NCBI GenBank assembly: GCA_900759005.1
Contig: CAAEUQ010000143.1
Span: 1-20,683 of the forward strand
Source of the DNA: Clostridia bacterium
Lineage (GTDB): Bacteria > Bacillota > Clostridia > Christensenellales > Aristaeellaceae
Direction: 5' to 3'
DNA: 20,683 bases
A program made the translations under genes and the position numbers. Below, in pieces: positions 1 to 7,593 of this stretch. The first letter of the stretch is position 1; each line of letters begins with the position of its first letter. The notes below the pieces were generated by a model. It was not told where the DNA came from. It saw nothing but the letters and a program-made list of their open reading frames with translations, and made no database searches.

Positions 1-51
1 CGAAAAATCCATTCGCCAGCCGACCACCTCATTTGTGCGGTGTTACCCTAA

Positions 52-94
52 AAAACGCCGCAATCGCCTTAAATTTCCGTGATTGCGGCGTTTT
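52..94 (-). terminator. Rho-independent terminator of the small membrane protein gene
   Basis: A 14-bp perfect stem pairs 52-65 (AAAACGCCGCAATC) with 81-94 (GATTGCGGCGTTTT), with a 15-nt loop. On the minus strand the stem ends in a T run (TTTTTTAGGG). It lies 18 bp beyond the stop codon of the minus-strand gene at 112-612. The flanking A and T runs could also let it work on the plus strand for a gene outside the window. Positions 1-51 show no recognisable feature. Confidence 0.85.
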
Positions 95-111
95 CCTGTT
101 CGATTGAACAA

Positions 112-612
112 TCAGCCCGCAATCGATTCGCCGTTCGGATATTTCGCGTCGAGAATCGAGCGGATTCTCTGCGTGCACACGCGCATCGCATTCTCCGCAT
201 CGCCGGTAGGCTTACCGGTCTTGAACGCCGCATCGTACTGCCCAAATGCGTTATCCACCGCGCTCTCATCGTCCGCCGTAAGCACGGAATACTTCTCTCC
301 GAACGCGTTTCCGAGCGCGGTATTCAGCGTGCGCGCCGCGAGAAAACGATCCTTCATATTCGGCAAAAGCTCGTATTGCACGTCCACGCCCGGCACCGTC
401 ACCTGATCGAACGTCTGGCACATCATATACAGCTCCGTATAAATACTATCGCCCAGTTCACTGCGCGCTTCTGCATATCGCTTCTGTATATGCGACCGCA
501 TAGAAATGTTTATGCACAGCATGATCACCAGCGCCAGAGCCGCCGCCGCGCATGCCCATTTCGCCGCCTTTCTCCAGTCAATTTTCGACAAATCCAGCTC
601 TTTGACCTCCAT
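112..612 (-). CDS. Small single-pass membrane protein, function unknown
   Basis: This is a 166-residue protein that I do not recognise with confidence. It has a short charged N-terminus (about residues 1-16), one hydrophobic membrane segment (about 17-37, rich in Ala, Leu, Val and Ile) and a polar C-terminal domain of about 125 residues that is predicted to be mostly helical and would lie outside the membrane. The segment around DVQYELLPNMKDRF loosely recalls LemA-family proteins (N-terminal membrane anchor, then a helical domain with a motif like LIPNLV), but the match is too weak to name it. The ATG at 612 follows an AAGGA about 10 bases upstream. The gene stands alone on the minus strand, with its own terminator at 52-94, and diverges from the aldo/keto reductase gene. 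No convincing promoter was found in the AT-rich region upstream. Confidence 0.75.
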   Translation of the reverse strand: MEVKELDLSKIDWRKAAKWACAAAALALVIMLCINISMRSHIQKRYAEARSELGDSIYTELYMMCQTFDQVTVPGVDVQYELLPNMKDRFLAARTLNTALGNAFGEKYSVLTADDESAVDNAFGQYDAAFKTGKPTGDAENAMRVCTQRIRSILDAKYPNGESIAG

Positions 613-840
613 TGTCCGCCGTCCTTCTTTCTCGTTTAATCTGTCGTTCCGATATTATGTATGCACATAATTTTCTGTATATGCATTGAATACGCAAAAT
701 AAAATACGACAAGTATTCATTGATTCCTGCATGAACATTGTGAAATAAATGCATATATACATGGTATATTCGCCCATGTTTCCGCATATTCTATACATTC
801 GTTCCTTTTTGAATCATAATGCCGTCCCAATTTCTTCGCA
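613..840. other. AT-rich divergent intergenic region
   Basis: About 230 bases without a supported gene lie between two divergent genes and are visibly more AT-rich than the rest of the window. The region holds an imperfect inverted repeat: GTATATGCAT at 677-686 and ATGCATATATAC at 749-760. It should contain the promoter of the minus-strand gene. A TAATAT-like -10 can be read near 644-649 on the minus strand, but no good -35 lies 17 bases upstream of it. Nothing else is recognised here. Confidence 0.4.
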
Positions 841-845
841 TTTGG

Positions 846-874
846 TTGCGGTGCGGACGGCTTTATGCTATAAT
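846..874 (+). promoter_or_regulatory. Sigma-A-type promoter of the aldo/keto reductase
   Basis: TTGCGG (846-851), a 17-base spacer and a perfect TATAAT (869-874), preceded by TGC at 866-868 (extended -10). The ATG at 902 follows after a short leader carrying AGGGGG. Confidence 0.75.
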
Positions 875-901
875 CGAAAAAAAGCGCAGGGGGAACGCAT
901 C

Positions 902-1876
902 ATGCGAACGGGCAAATTCCTTTCGGACACGGTTTCAATTCTGGCGCTGGGGAGCGCGGATTTCGGCGGCAGGATCGACGCGGGCCGAGCGTATGAGATC
1001 ATGGACGCTTACACGGAGATCGGCGGCAATTTCATCGACACCGCTCACGTTTACGGCGACTTCCAAACGCCGAAAAACGGCGAAAGCGAACGTGTAATCG
1101 GTCGGTGGATGCACGCGCGCCACAATCGCGGTCATATCTTTCTAAGCACGAAGGGCGCGCATCCCGCGCTCGGAAAAATGAACGAAGGCAGGCTTTCGCG
1201 CGAGGACATCCGCGCGGACATTCAGGAAAGTCTTTCCTGCCTTGGCTGCAATTTCGTGGATGTGTTTTTCCTGCACCGCGACGATGAATCGCTGCCTGTG
1301 GGCGATATTATGGAAACGATGCAAGGCCTGATCGACGATGGCTTTACCCGTCATATCGGCGCGTCGAACTGGAAAACGAATCGCATTCAGGCGGCGAACG
1401 CCTATGCGCTCGCACACGGGCTGACGCCCTTCTCCGCCAATCAGCCGCAGCTGAGCCTGGCGAAGCAGATGACCGTCGAGGATCCGACGCTCGTGCCCGC
1501 CGACGCGGAAATGATTCAGATGCACCGCAAAACGGGCATGATCATGACGCCGTTTTCTTCGCAGGCGAAGGGCTTTTTCACCAAGCTGGACGCGCTGGGC
1601 GAAGCGGGGCTTTCAGATAAGGCGCGCAGGCGCTTTCTGTATCCCGAAAACCTCGAGGTCTATTCAAAGCTTCGATTGCTGCGCGAAAAAACGGGGCTTT
1701 CGATCGGCGCGCTGGCGCTCGCATGGCTGACGAGCCAGGATTTTCCCGTGTTCCCGATCGTCGGCGCGAGCAGTCCGGAACAGGCGCTTGCGTTCAGAGA
1801 AGCCGGCGGCGCAGTGCTTTCCAAAGCCGATCGGGACGGGCTGCGAACGCTTGAATCTTTACCCCATCAGCGTTGA
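902..1876 (+). CDS. Aldo/keto reductase
   Basis: A 324-residue NAD(P)H-dependent oxidoreductase of the aldo/keto reductase superfamily, a TIM-barrel enzyme that reduces carbonyl groups in the cytoplasm. The catalytic tetrad is visible: Asp46 and Tyr51 in NFIDTAHVYGD, Lys84 in LSTKGAH and His125 in VFFLHRDD. Length fits the family (about 300-350). The C-terminal part has the expected cofactor-binding segment around FPIVGASSPEQ. The reading frame stays open upstream to 749, but ATG 902 is chosen because AGGGGG lies about 8 bases before it and the promoter at 846-874 sits inside the longer frame. It appears monocistronic. Its stop codon overlaps the -35 box of the next gene's promoter. The physiological substrate cannot be told from sequence; the arrangement resembles the Tas/YdjG-like general reductases. 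Confidence 0.9.
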   Translation: MRTGKFLSDTVSILALGSADFGGRIDAGRAYEIMDAYTEIGGNFIDTAHVYGDFQTPKNGESERVIGRWMHARHNRGHIFLSTKGAHPALGKMNEGRLSREDIRADIQESLSCLGCNFVDVFFLHRDDESLPVGDIMETMQGLIDDGFTRHIGASNWKTNRIQAANAYALAHGLTPFSANQPQLSLAKQMTVEDPTLVPADAEMIQMHRKTGMIMTPFSSQAKGFFTKLDALGEAGLSDKARRRFLYPENLEVYSKLRLLREKTGLSIGALALAWLTSQDFPVFPIVGASSPEQALAFREAGGAVLSKADRDGLRTLESLPHQR

Positions 1877-1901
1877 CAATCCGCGCGATTTGTGCTAAAT
1901 T
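1873..1901 (+). promoter_or_regulatory. Promoter of the phosphofructokinase gene
   Basis: A perfect TTGACA (1873-1878), a 17-base spacer and TAAATT (1896-1901), with TGTGC just before the -10 (extended -10). The -35 box overlaps the TGA stop of the aldo/keto reductase (1874-1876). It is among the strongest-looking promoters in the window, as expected for a glycolytic gene. Confidence 0.8.
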
Positions 1902-1964
1902 GTATGCTGTACGTATAGGGTTGATCCCCGATTACCGACGTTATATTTGAAAGGAATGATTTTC

Positions 1965-3221
1965 ATGAGCCAGCTTCGTGGCGCTTGCATTATCGGCCAG
2001 TCCGGCGGTCCTTCCTCCGCCATTAACGCTTCCGCTTACGGCGCGATCAAGACCGCGCTGGAGTCCGATTCGATCACCCAGGTTCTCGGCGCGCTCAACG
2101 GCATCAAGGGCGTTCTGGACGACAATCTGATCGACATGGGCAAGGAAGATCCGGCAGAGCTTTCTCTGATGAAGTATACGCCGTCCTCCGCGCTGGGTTC
2201 CTGCCGCTATAAGCTGAAGGATCCCGATGTAGACGATACCGATTATAAGCGCATCCTCGAGATCTTCAAGAAGTACAACGTCCGCTATTTCTTCTACAAC
2301 GGCGGCAACGACTCGATGGATACCTGCAACAAAATCTCCAAGTATATGCTGAAGAACGGCTACGAGTGCCGCGTAATGGGCATTCCGAAGACGATCGACA
2401 ACGACCTGTACGGCACCGACCATTGCCCGGGCTACGGTTCTGCGGCGAAGTACATCGCGACGTCCGTGATGGAAGTGTACAAGGATTCCACCGTGTATGA
2501 CACCGGCATGATCACGATCGTGGAGTGCATGGGCCGTCACGCCGGCTGGCTGACCGCGGCTGCGGCGCTGGCGAACTACTGCGGCGACGGCGCGGATCTG
2601 ATCTACCTGCCCGAGGTTGATTTTGATCTGGACGCGTTCACCGAGAAGGTCAAGGCGATCTACGAAAAGAACAAGAAATGTCTGGTCGTCGTTTCCGAAG
2701 GCGTGCACGACAAGGACGGCAAGTTCATTTCTGAATACGGCGCGGCGAATGCGGCGAAGGATTCCTTTGGTCACACCCAGCTGGGCGGTCTGGCCTCCTT
2801 CCTCGCCAACCACATGAAGGCTGCCACCGGCGCGAAGGTTCGCGGCATCGAGCTGAGCCTGCTGCAGCGCTGCGCGGCGCACTGCGCGTCCCAGACCGAT
2901 CTGGACGAGTCCTTCTCCGCGGGCAAGGCTGCGGTTGAGAACGCTGTAAACGGCGTCACCGACAAGATGGTCGGCTTCGAGCGCGAATATGTGGACGGCA
3001 AGTACGTTTGCAAGATCAAGCTCTTCGAGCTGACCGACGTTGCCAACACCGAAAAGAAGGTTCCGCTGGAGTGGATCGACGCGGAGAACGATTGCCTGAA
3101 GCAGGCGTTCGTCGATTACGCGCTGCCGCTGATTCAGGGCGAAACCCAGCTGACGAAGGTCAACGGTCTGCCCCGCTTCGTAAAGCTCGCAAAGGTCAAG
3201 GCGGAGCCGCTGAGCAAATAA
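1965..3221 (+). CDS. pfp: 6-phosphofructokinase, probably pyrophosphate-dependent
   Basis: A 418-residue phosphofructokinase that phosphorylates fructose 6-phosphate to fructose 1,6-bisphosphate in glycolysis. Visible motifs are a nucleotide/PPi-loop start GQSGGPSSAINA (11-22), GGNDSM (113-118), the catalytic PKTIDND (141-147) and MGRHAGW (189-195). In ATP-dependent enzymes of the E. coli PfkA type the first motif is GGDGS and the second has Gly before TIDND. Here Asp116 and Lys142 occupy these two positions, the combination known for pyrophosphate-dependent enzymes, where they block ATP binding. I therefore infer PPi use, which would also allow reversal in gluconeogenesis. The frame can be read from a TTG at 1947, but ATG 1965 has AAAGGA nine bases upstream and begins directly at the first strand. 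It has its own promoter and a strong terminator. Confidence 0.92.
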   Translation: MSQLRGACIIGQSGGPSSAINASAYGAIKTALESDSITQVLGALNGIKGVLDDNLIDMGKEDPAELSLMKYTPSSALGSCRYKLKDPDVDDTDYKRILEIFKKYNVRYFFYNGGNDSMDTCNKISKYMLKNGYECRVMGIPKTIDNDLYGTDHCPGYGSAAKYIATSVMEVYKDSTVYDTGMITIVECMGRHAGWLTAAAALANYCGDGADLIYLPEVDFDLDAFTEKVKAIYEKNKKCLVVVSEGVHDKDGKFISEYGAANAAKDSFGHTQLGGLASFLANHMKAATGAKVRGIELSLLQRCAAHCASQTDLDESFSAGKAAVENAVNGVTDKMVGFEREYVDGKYVCKIKLFELTDVANTEKKVPLEWIDAENDCLKQAFVDYALPLIQGETQLTKVNGLPRFVKLAKVKAEPLSK

Positions 3222-3229
3222 GCTATTCA

Positions 3230-3261
3230 AAAAGAGTCGTGATAAAAATCGCGGCTCTTTT
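3230..3261 (+). terminator. Rho-independent terminator after phosphofructokinase
   Basis: A 14-bp stem (with two or three G-T pairs) joins 3230-3243 to 3248-3261 around an AAAA loop, ending in TTTTGTT. It lies 8 bp after the stop codon. Confidence 0.85.
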
Positions 3262-3272
3262 GTTATGAATGC

Positions 3273-3301
3273 TTGCAATTTCTTTATCATGATGCTATAA
3301 T
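3273..3301 (+). promoter_or_regulatory. Promoter of the secreted-protein gene
   Basis: TTGCAA (3273-3278), a 17-base spacer and a perfect TATAAT (3296-3301) with TGC at 3293-3295 (extended -10). It follows directly on the previous terminator. Confidence 0.8.
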
Positions 3302-3335
3302 GGCATGGATTATAAATAAATCGGAGGTACACAAA

Positions 3336-3920
3336 ATGCGCAAAATTCTGATTGTCCTGCTCGCTCTCTGCTTGGTCGCCGTTCCCTGTCTTGCGGAAAC
3401 CGCCGCGCCCGTTGAAACCATCGATTACGATTTCGGCGATTTCACGCTGACCTTCCCCGCCGAAATGCCGGGCGAAATCGCCGATGAAATCACCAGCGGC
3501 GCACCGTTCGTCACCCTGTATCAGATGGATGATCTCGAAGACGCCTTCAGCAGCAATCTGAACGTCGTCTGGACTGAAGATGCTTCCGACCTCTCCGCCG
3601 CTGATCCCGCCGCCACCGCGCAGAGCATTGTGGACGGCGTAGTCGCCTCGCTTGCGCAGCAGGGCATCGTCGCCACGAATCCGACGATCCTCGCCGCGAC
3701 GATGGACGAAGTGGGCGGCAAGCCGGCGCTCTCCGTGATCTATTCGATGGATATGGATTATTCCGGCGCGGGCGTTGATCTGCAGGTGAACGTTACCTAC
3801 ATTCAGGGCATCGTCTCCGAAGAAGGTCTGGGCACCTACACCTTCACGATCGGCACGGACAACATCAACGGCTGCCAGTCGCTGATCGACATCGTGAACA
3901 CCACCGTTTGGGCGAAGTAA
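3336..3920 (+). CDS. Small secreted protein, function unknown
   Basis: A 194-residue protein with a clear Sec signal peptide: MRK, then a hydrophobic core to about residue 18, with likely signal peptidase I cleavage after CLA (residue 20). The Cys at 18 lies close to the cleavage site but is not in a normal lipobox, so a lipoprotein is less likely. The mature part is about 174 residues, acidic, with alternating beta-type and helical segments (for example FGDFTLTFPAEM near the start and GTYTFTIGTDNINGCQSLIDIVNTTVW at the end, given here by its key residues). It lacks recognisable enzymatic motifs and repeats. I do not recognise the family; the beta-rich start suggests a lipocalin/PsbP-like or DUF-type fold, but that is a guess. 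ATG 3336 follows a strong GGAGGT eight bases upstream. It has its own promoter and terminator, so it is expressed independently. Confidence 0.8.
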   Translation: MRKILIVLLALCLVAVPCLAETAAPVETIDYDFGDFTLTFPAEMPGEIADEITSGAPFVTLYQMDDLEDAFSSNLNVVWTEDASDLSAADPAATAQSIVDGVVASLAQQGIVATNPTILAATMDEVGGKPALSVIYSMDMDYSGAGVDLQVNVTYIQGIVSEEGLGTYTFTIGTDNINGCQSLIDIVNTTVWAK

Positions 3921-3932
3921 TTTGCCCAACAC

Positions 3933-3965
3933 AATCGTCGCTCAAACGGGCGGCGATTTTCTTTT
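3933..3965 (+). terminator. Rho-independent terminator
   Basis: An 11-bp stem joins 3933-3943 (AATCGTCGCTC) to 3948-3958 (GGGCGGCGATT) around AAAC, followed by TTTTCTTTT. It ends 20 bases before the next start codon, so the acetyltransferase transcript may come from read-through. Confidence 0.8.
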
Positions 3966-3985
3966 ATAGAAGGGAAGTGTTTGAT

Positions 3986-4510
3986 ATGGAAATTCGGAAG
4001 CTGGATCCCGCCGTGTATGCAGGGCGGAAATTCACTGCGCGGTATCGCACGAACGGATATTATGCCATTCTCCCTTGCGAGTCCGGCTTTCAGATGCGAT
4101 ATACCGCATTCGAAGCGCCCGTGGAAAAATCGTTCGACGATGAATTCTTCGGCGAATGGCTGGATCATCCCGTCGCCTACGGTGTGTTTGAAGGCGATCG
4201 GCTGGTCGGCTATGTCGAGGGCGCAATCGAAAGCTGGAACAATCGCTACCGAATCAGCAATATCTGCATTTTTGATTTCGAAAACCGCAGCCGCGGGATC
4301 GGTTCCGCGCTGATTAAAACCATCCTGCGCGAAGCGGAAAGCGCAAAAGCGCGCATGGCCGTGCTCGAAACGCAGACCTGCAACGAAAACGCCATTGCGT
4401 TTTATCGCAGAAACGGCTTTGAAATCATCGGCTTCGATCTCTATTCCTATTCCAACGACGATCCCGAAAAATGCGAAGTTCGCATCGAAATGGGCAAAAA
4501 GCTGATCTGA
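3986..4510 (+). CDS. GNAT-family N-acetyltransferase
   Basis: A 174-residue protein of the GCN5-related acetyltransferase fold, which moves an acetyl group from acetyl-CoA to an amine. The acetyl-CoA pyrophosphate loop is RSRGIG (101-106, matching R/Q-x-x-G-x-G/A). It is preceded by the beta-4 strand ISNICIFD (90-97) and followed by the C-terminal motif NENAIAFYRRNGF (133-145), where the Tyr is the usual general-acid candidate. The last stretch (GFDLYSYSNDDP) recalls acetyltransferases annotated as streptothricin-acetylating, but the substrate cannot be fixed. ATG 3986 has AAGGGAAG ten bases upstream; in-frame codons upstream would run into the coding end of the previous gene. No separate promoter is obvious: it may rely on read-through past the terminator at 3933-3965. 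No clear terminator follows. Confidence 0.88.
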   Translation: MEIRKLDPAVYAGRKFTARYRTNGYYAILPCESGFQMRYTAFEAPVEKSFDDEFFGEWLDHPVAYGVFEGDRLVGYVEGAIESWNNRYRISNICIFDFENRSRGIGSALIKTILREAESAKARMAVLETQTCNENAIAFYRRNGFEIIGFDLYSYSNDDPEKCEVRIEMGKKLI

Positions 4511-4564
4511 CTGCGTGTGTTCATAAAAAAGCTACGAAAAAAACGCGCGCGGGGCACAGTGTTG

Positions 4565-4573
4565 TGCTATAAT
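4565..4573 (+). promoter_or_regulatory. Extended -10 promoter of the penicillin-binding protein gene
   Basis: TGTGC followed by a perfect TATAAT (4568-4573). The position of a -35 box holds only CG repeats (about 4544-4550), so this is read as an extended -10 promoter. The leader to ATG 4639 is about 58 bases. Confidence 0.6.
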
Positions 4574-4638
4574 GAATATGGTGGATTCTATCGATTTCAC
4601 CGATACTGCCCGTAAACCAACGGGGTACGGAGGAATTC

Positions 4639-7050
4639 ATGAAGAAAAAATACGTCGTATTTAAGCCGCGCGAGCGCGAGCGGAGCTTTGTGCTTTCAGT
4701 CGTGCTGATGACGGCGAAAATGCTGTTTTTCGTCGTATTGCTGATCGGCATTTCGTGTTCGGGACTGGTCGTGGGTTTGGCAAAGGCGTGGATCGACACG
4801 ACGCCCGATCTGGATTTGGACAAAATCGGCGCGCAGGCGCAGACCTCGTTCATATTCGACAGCTCCGGAAATCTCATTACTGAGTTCAAGGGTTCGCAGA
4901 ACCGCATTTACGTCGAAATCGGCGATATTCCCGCGAATCTGATCAACGCAGTCATTTCGATCGAAGACAAACGCTTCTTCGAACACCACGGCATCGACAT
5001 CAAGCGCCAGATCGGCGCACTGGTGAACAACCTGACCGGCGGCAAAACTCAGGGCGCTTCTACGCTTACCTGCCAGCTGGTCAAGCTCACGATGCTGAAC
5101 AGCGATCAGAACTATCGCCGCAAGGTGCAGGAGGCGTATCTGGCGGTCGAGGTGGAGAAAAACCTGTCCAAACAGGAAATTCTCGAAGCTTACATGAACG
5201 TCATTTACCTGGGCGGTTCCAGCTATGGCGTAAAAATCGCCGCGCAGGACTATTTCGGCAAGGATTTGAGCGAGCTGACGCTGCGCGAATGCGCGATGCT
5301 CGCCGGCATGATCCGCAATCCCTACCGCTATAATCCCAGAAGATGCTATTATTACAACCAGGGCAATATCACGCGCAAGGGACTCGACGACCGGACGAAC
5401 GCGGTCCTGAAGGCGATGTACGAGCAAAACCTGATCACGGACGCCGAATATCAGGCTGCGCTGATTGAAGACGTGCAGGTGCTCGAAAAGTCCACTGCGA
5501 CGACGGACGCGATGTACGATAACGCCTATTACGTCGAATACGCGATCTACGACGTGGTCACGAAAATGCTGCGCGTCGAAGGGCTCGAGGACACGCGTTC
5601 AAACCGCAGCTCCATGGAAACGAAGCTGCGCAACGGCGGCTACAAGGTATTCACCTCGCTGAATGCCGAAGTGCAGTCCAGCGTTCAGGACATCGTGACC
5701 AACTGGTCGAAATACCCCGAAATGCGCTATGCGAACGACACGTCCTCGCAGGCGTCGCTCGGCGGCGGCGAATACCTCACGGTCATTCAGCCGCAGTGCG
5801 CCGCGTCGGTCATGAACTGGCATACGGGCGAGCTGGTCGCAGTCGTCGGCGGACGCGCCACGCCGGTTCAGAAGCTCCAGCTGAACCGCGCATATCAGAT
5901 GAAGATGCCGGTCGGCTCGTCGATCAAGCCGCTGTCGGTTTACGGTCCGGCGATCGATCTGGGCAAATCGCCCGCAACGCCGGTTCTGAATCTGCCGATT
6001 CCGATCGACGGCTGGAGCGGCGGCGACGGATACCCGAAGAACTTCGAATCCGGCGGCGATTACAGCGGCGTTGAATCGCTGCGCTATGCGATCAACAAAT
6101 CGCACAATACGTCCGCGGCGCACACGCTGTACGAATACGTCGGCATTGAGAATTCGGTTAAATACCTTCTGATGCTCGGCATCGAGCCGGATCACATTCT
6201 GGCAACCGGCGCGGGACTGGCGCTCGGCGCATCGTATCCTTCGGTCATCGAGCTTTCCGCGGCGTTCGGCGCGATTGCGAATTCCGGCACGTATCAGGAG
6301 CCGTATGCGTTTACGCAAATCCTGAATGCCGACGGCAGCGTCTATATCGACGTGCGCGAGGTTCAGAACACGCGGCAGGTCTTCAAGCCGTCCACGGCGT
6401 GGATGCTGGTGGATATGCTGAAGGGCTGCGTAACCTCCGGCGTCGGCACCGGCGCGAACGCGAAATTCGGCATCACGATCGGCGGCAAAACCGGCACGCA
6501 CACCGACAGTATCGGCGTAACCTTCGCGGGAATGTCCGGCTATTATTCCGCCGCGGTCTGGATCGGTTCGGACAACTATCGCCCGCTGAGTTCGAAAGCG
6601 ACGGGCGGTTCGGCTGCGGCGCCGCTGTGGGCGGCAATCATGCGGAAGGTGCACGAGCTGACGAACTGCATGACCGATCGCGATATCATTGCCGGTTCCC
6701 CGTCGGATTACGGTCTGGTTCCCTATGAGGTCTGCGCGGTATCCGGTATGCTGCCGACAAAGGCGTGCCGCGCCGATGCGAACGGGCACACCACAAACGT
6801 CGACTGGTTCCTCGACGGCACGCAGCCGACGGCGTACTGCAATATGCACCGCGCGGTATCGATCTGCAATCGCAGCAAACAGGTAGCAACTGCGAATTGC
6901 CAATCCACGTTTGTCGCGGGTCTGATCTACATCCCCGAAGGGCATCCGCTGCGCTTTGCGAAAAATCTCTCGGACGTGACGAGATACTTCACCGGCGCGT
7001 CGACCGATGAAAACTCTACCAGCCTCGGTTATTGCACAGTTTGCGGCTAA
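4639..7050 (+). CDS. Class A penicillin-binding protein (bifunctional glycosyltransferase/transpeptidase)
   Basis: An 803-residue PBP1a-like enzyme that polymerises lipid II into glycan strands and cross-links the peptides at the outer face of the membrane. One transmembrane segment (about 24-50) follows a basic cytoplasmic tail. The GT51 domain (about 65-270) shows the catalytic Glu109 in SIEDKRFFEHHGID, the QGASTLTCQL motif (138-147) and EAYMNVIYLG (183-192). The transpeptidase domain shows Ser427 and Lys430 in GSSIKP, SHN (488-490) and KTGT (617-620). The C-terminal extension (about 690-803) carries seven cysteines, ending in CTVCG. Cys145 stands where most family members have the first Gln of QQL. 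ATG 4639 has GGAGGA five bases upstream. A strong terminator ends the unit, so it is monocistronic. Naming it pbpA/ponA would be arbitrary, so no symbol is given. Confidence 0.95.
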   Translation: MKKKYVVFKPRERERSFVLSVVLMTAKMLFFVVLLIGISCSGLVVGLAKAWIDTTPDLDLDKIGAQAQTSFIFDSSGNLITEFKGSQNRIYVEIGDIPANLINAVISIEDKRFFEHHGIDIKRQIGALVNNLTGGKTQGASTLTCQLVKLTMLNSDQNYRRKVQEAYLAVEVEKNLSKQEILEAYMNVIYLGGSSYGVKIAAQDYFGKDLSELTLRECAMLAGMIRNPYRYNPRRCYYYNQGNITRKGLDDRTNAVLKAMYEQNLITDAEYQAALIEDVQVLEKSTATTDAMYDNAYYVEYAIYDVVTKMLRVEGLEDTRSNRSSMETKLRNGGYKVFTSLNAEVQSSVQDIVTNWSKYPEMRYANDTSSQASLGGGEYLTVIQPQCAASVMNWHTGELVAVVGGRATPVQKLQLNRAYQMKMPVGSSIKPLSVYGPAIDLGKSPATPVLNLPIPIDGWSGGDGYPKNFESGGDYSGVESLRYAINKSHNTSAAHTLYEYVGIENSVKYLLMLGIEPDHILATGAGLALGASYPSVIELSAAFGAIANSGTYQEPYAFTQILNADGSVYIDVREVQNTRQVFKPSTAWMLVDMLKGCVTSGVGTGANAKFGITIGGKTGTHTDSIGVTFAGMSGYYSAAVWIGSDNYRPLSSKATGGSAAAPLWAAIMRKVHELTNCMTDRDIIAGSPSDYGLVPYEVCAVSGMLPTKACRADANGHTTNVDWFLDGTQPTAYCNMHRAVSICNRSKQVATANCQSTFVAGLIYIPEGHPLRFAKNLSDVTRYFTGASTDENSTSLGYCTVCG

Positions 7051-7057
7051 ACCGCTC

Positions 7058-7088
7058 CTCCCTTCCCGAATTCGGGAAGGGAGTTTTT
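7058..7088 (+). terminator. Rho-independent terminator of the penicillin-binding protein gene
   Basis: A perfect 26-base palindrome (7058-7083: CTCCCTTCCCGAA and its complement, centred on GAATTC) followed by TTTTT, 8 bp after the stop codon. Confidence 0.9.
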
Positions 7089-7147
7089 GCATACGCCCGT
7101 CCTCTGCGCCATACGATGGAAAAAAAGACAACGAGGGGGCGTTTTTC

Positions 7148-7558
7148 ATGTCCGGCAAACGCACGGCGGTTCTCCTTACCCTGTTCCGCGGACTGCTTCT
7201 TTCCATTGTGATCACGCTGATCGGAATGCTCACAATCGCTGCGCTGGCGGTTTTTGCACGCATTTCCGATTCATTGCTGTGCTTTTTCAATCAGGCAATC
7301 AAGCTGATCGCTATCTGTCTGGGCGTTCGCGCTGCCATTCCGCGCGGCGGGACGCGCGGCTTTGCGACCGGTGCGGTGCTGGCGATGGCGTATATGATCC
7401 TCGGATACGCGCTGTATCTGCTGCTCGGCGGCGGGGCGTTTTCGGCGATTGGAATGCTCGGCGAAATCCTGATCGGCGCGGCAGTCGGCGGACTCACCGG
7501 CGCAATCCGCGCAAATCAATCGCCCAAATCCAGAATCAAGCATGCGAAAAAGGTATGA
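7148..7558 (+). CDS. TIGR04086-like small integral membrane protein
   Basis: A 136-residue, very hydrophobic protein with about four membrane segments (roughly 10-32, 43-63, 70-95 and 98-122) and a basic tail ending in SRIKHAKKV. The pattern of Gly-rich helices and the segment IKLIAICLGVRAAIPRGGTRGFATGAV (key part: LGVRAA..GGTRGFATG) matches what I know of the TIGR04086/YrzE-type membrane proteins of Firmicutes, whose function is unknown. ATG 7148 has GAGGGGG eight bases upstream; the frame is open earlier to 7007, but that would start inside the penicillin-binding protein gene and cross its terminator. No good promoter was seen between 7088 and 7148. It ends against a hairpin shared with the convergent operon. 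Confidence 0.8.
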   Translation: MSGKRTAVLLTLFRGLLLSIVITLIGMLTIAALAVFARISDSLLCFFNQAIKLIAICLGVRAAIPRGGTRGFATGAVLAMAYMILGYALYLLLGGGAFSAIGMLGEILIGAAVGGLTGAIRANQSPKSRIKHAKKV

Positions 7559-7561
7559 AAG

Positions 7562-7589
7562 GAACCACCGGCAAACTTGCCGGTGGTTC
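7562..7589. terminator. Bidirectional terminator between convergent genes
   Basis: A 13-bp perfect inverted repeat, 7562-7574 (GAACCACCGGCAA) and 7577-7589, lies in the 35-bp gap between the plus-strand gene ending at 7558 and the minus-strand gene ending at 7594. Tails are only moderately T-rich on both sides (TCTCTTAT on plus, CCTTTCAT on minus). Confidence 0.75.
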
Positions 7590-7593
7590 TCTC

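Noticed and set aside
1941..3932. Long minus-strand reading frame of 663 codons opposite phosphofructokinase and the secreted-protein gene
   Set aside because: It crosses two terminators and a promoter, has the Arg/Val/Ile/His-rich look of an antisense shadow in a GC-rich gene, and the plus-strand frames have clear family motifs.
5599..7290. 563-codon minus-strand frame opposite the penicillin-binding protein gene
   Set aside because: An Arg-rich shadow of a well-supported gene, without ribosome-binding site or recognisable domain.
7562..7589. Inverted repeat as a possible mobile-element end or recombination site
   Set aside because: Its place between two convergent stop codons is fully explained by a shared transcription terminator.
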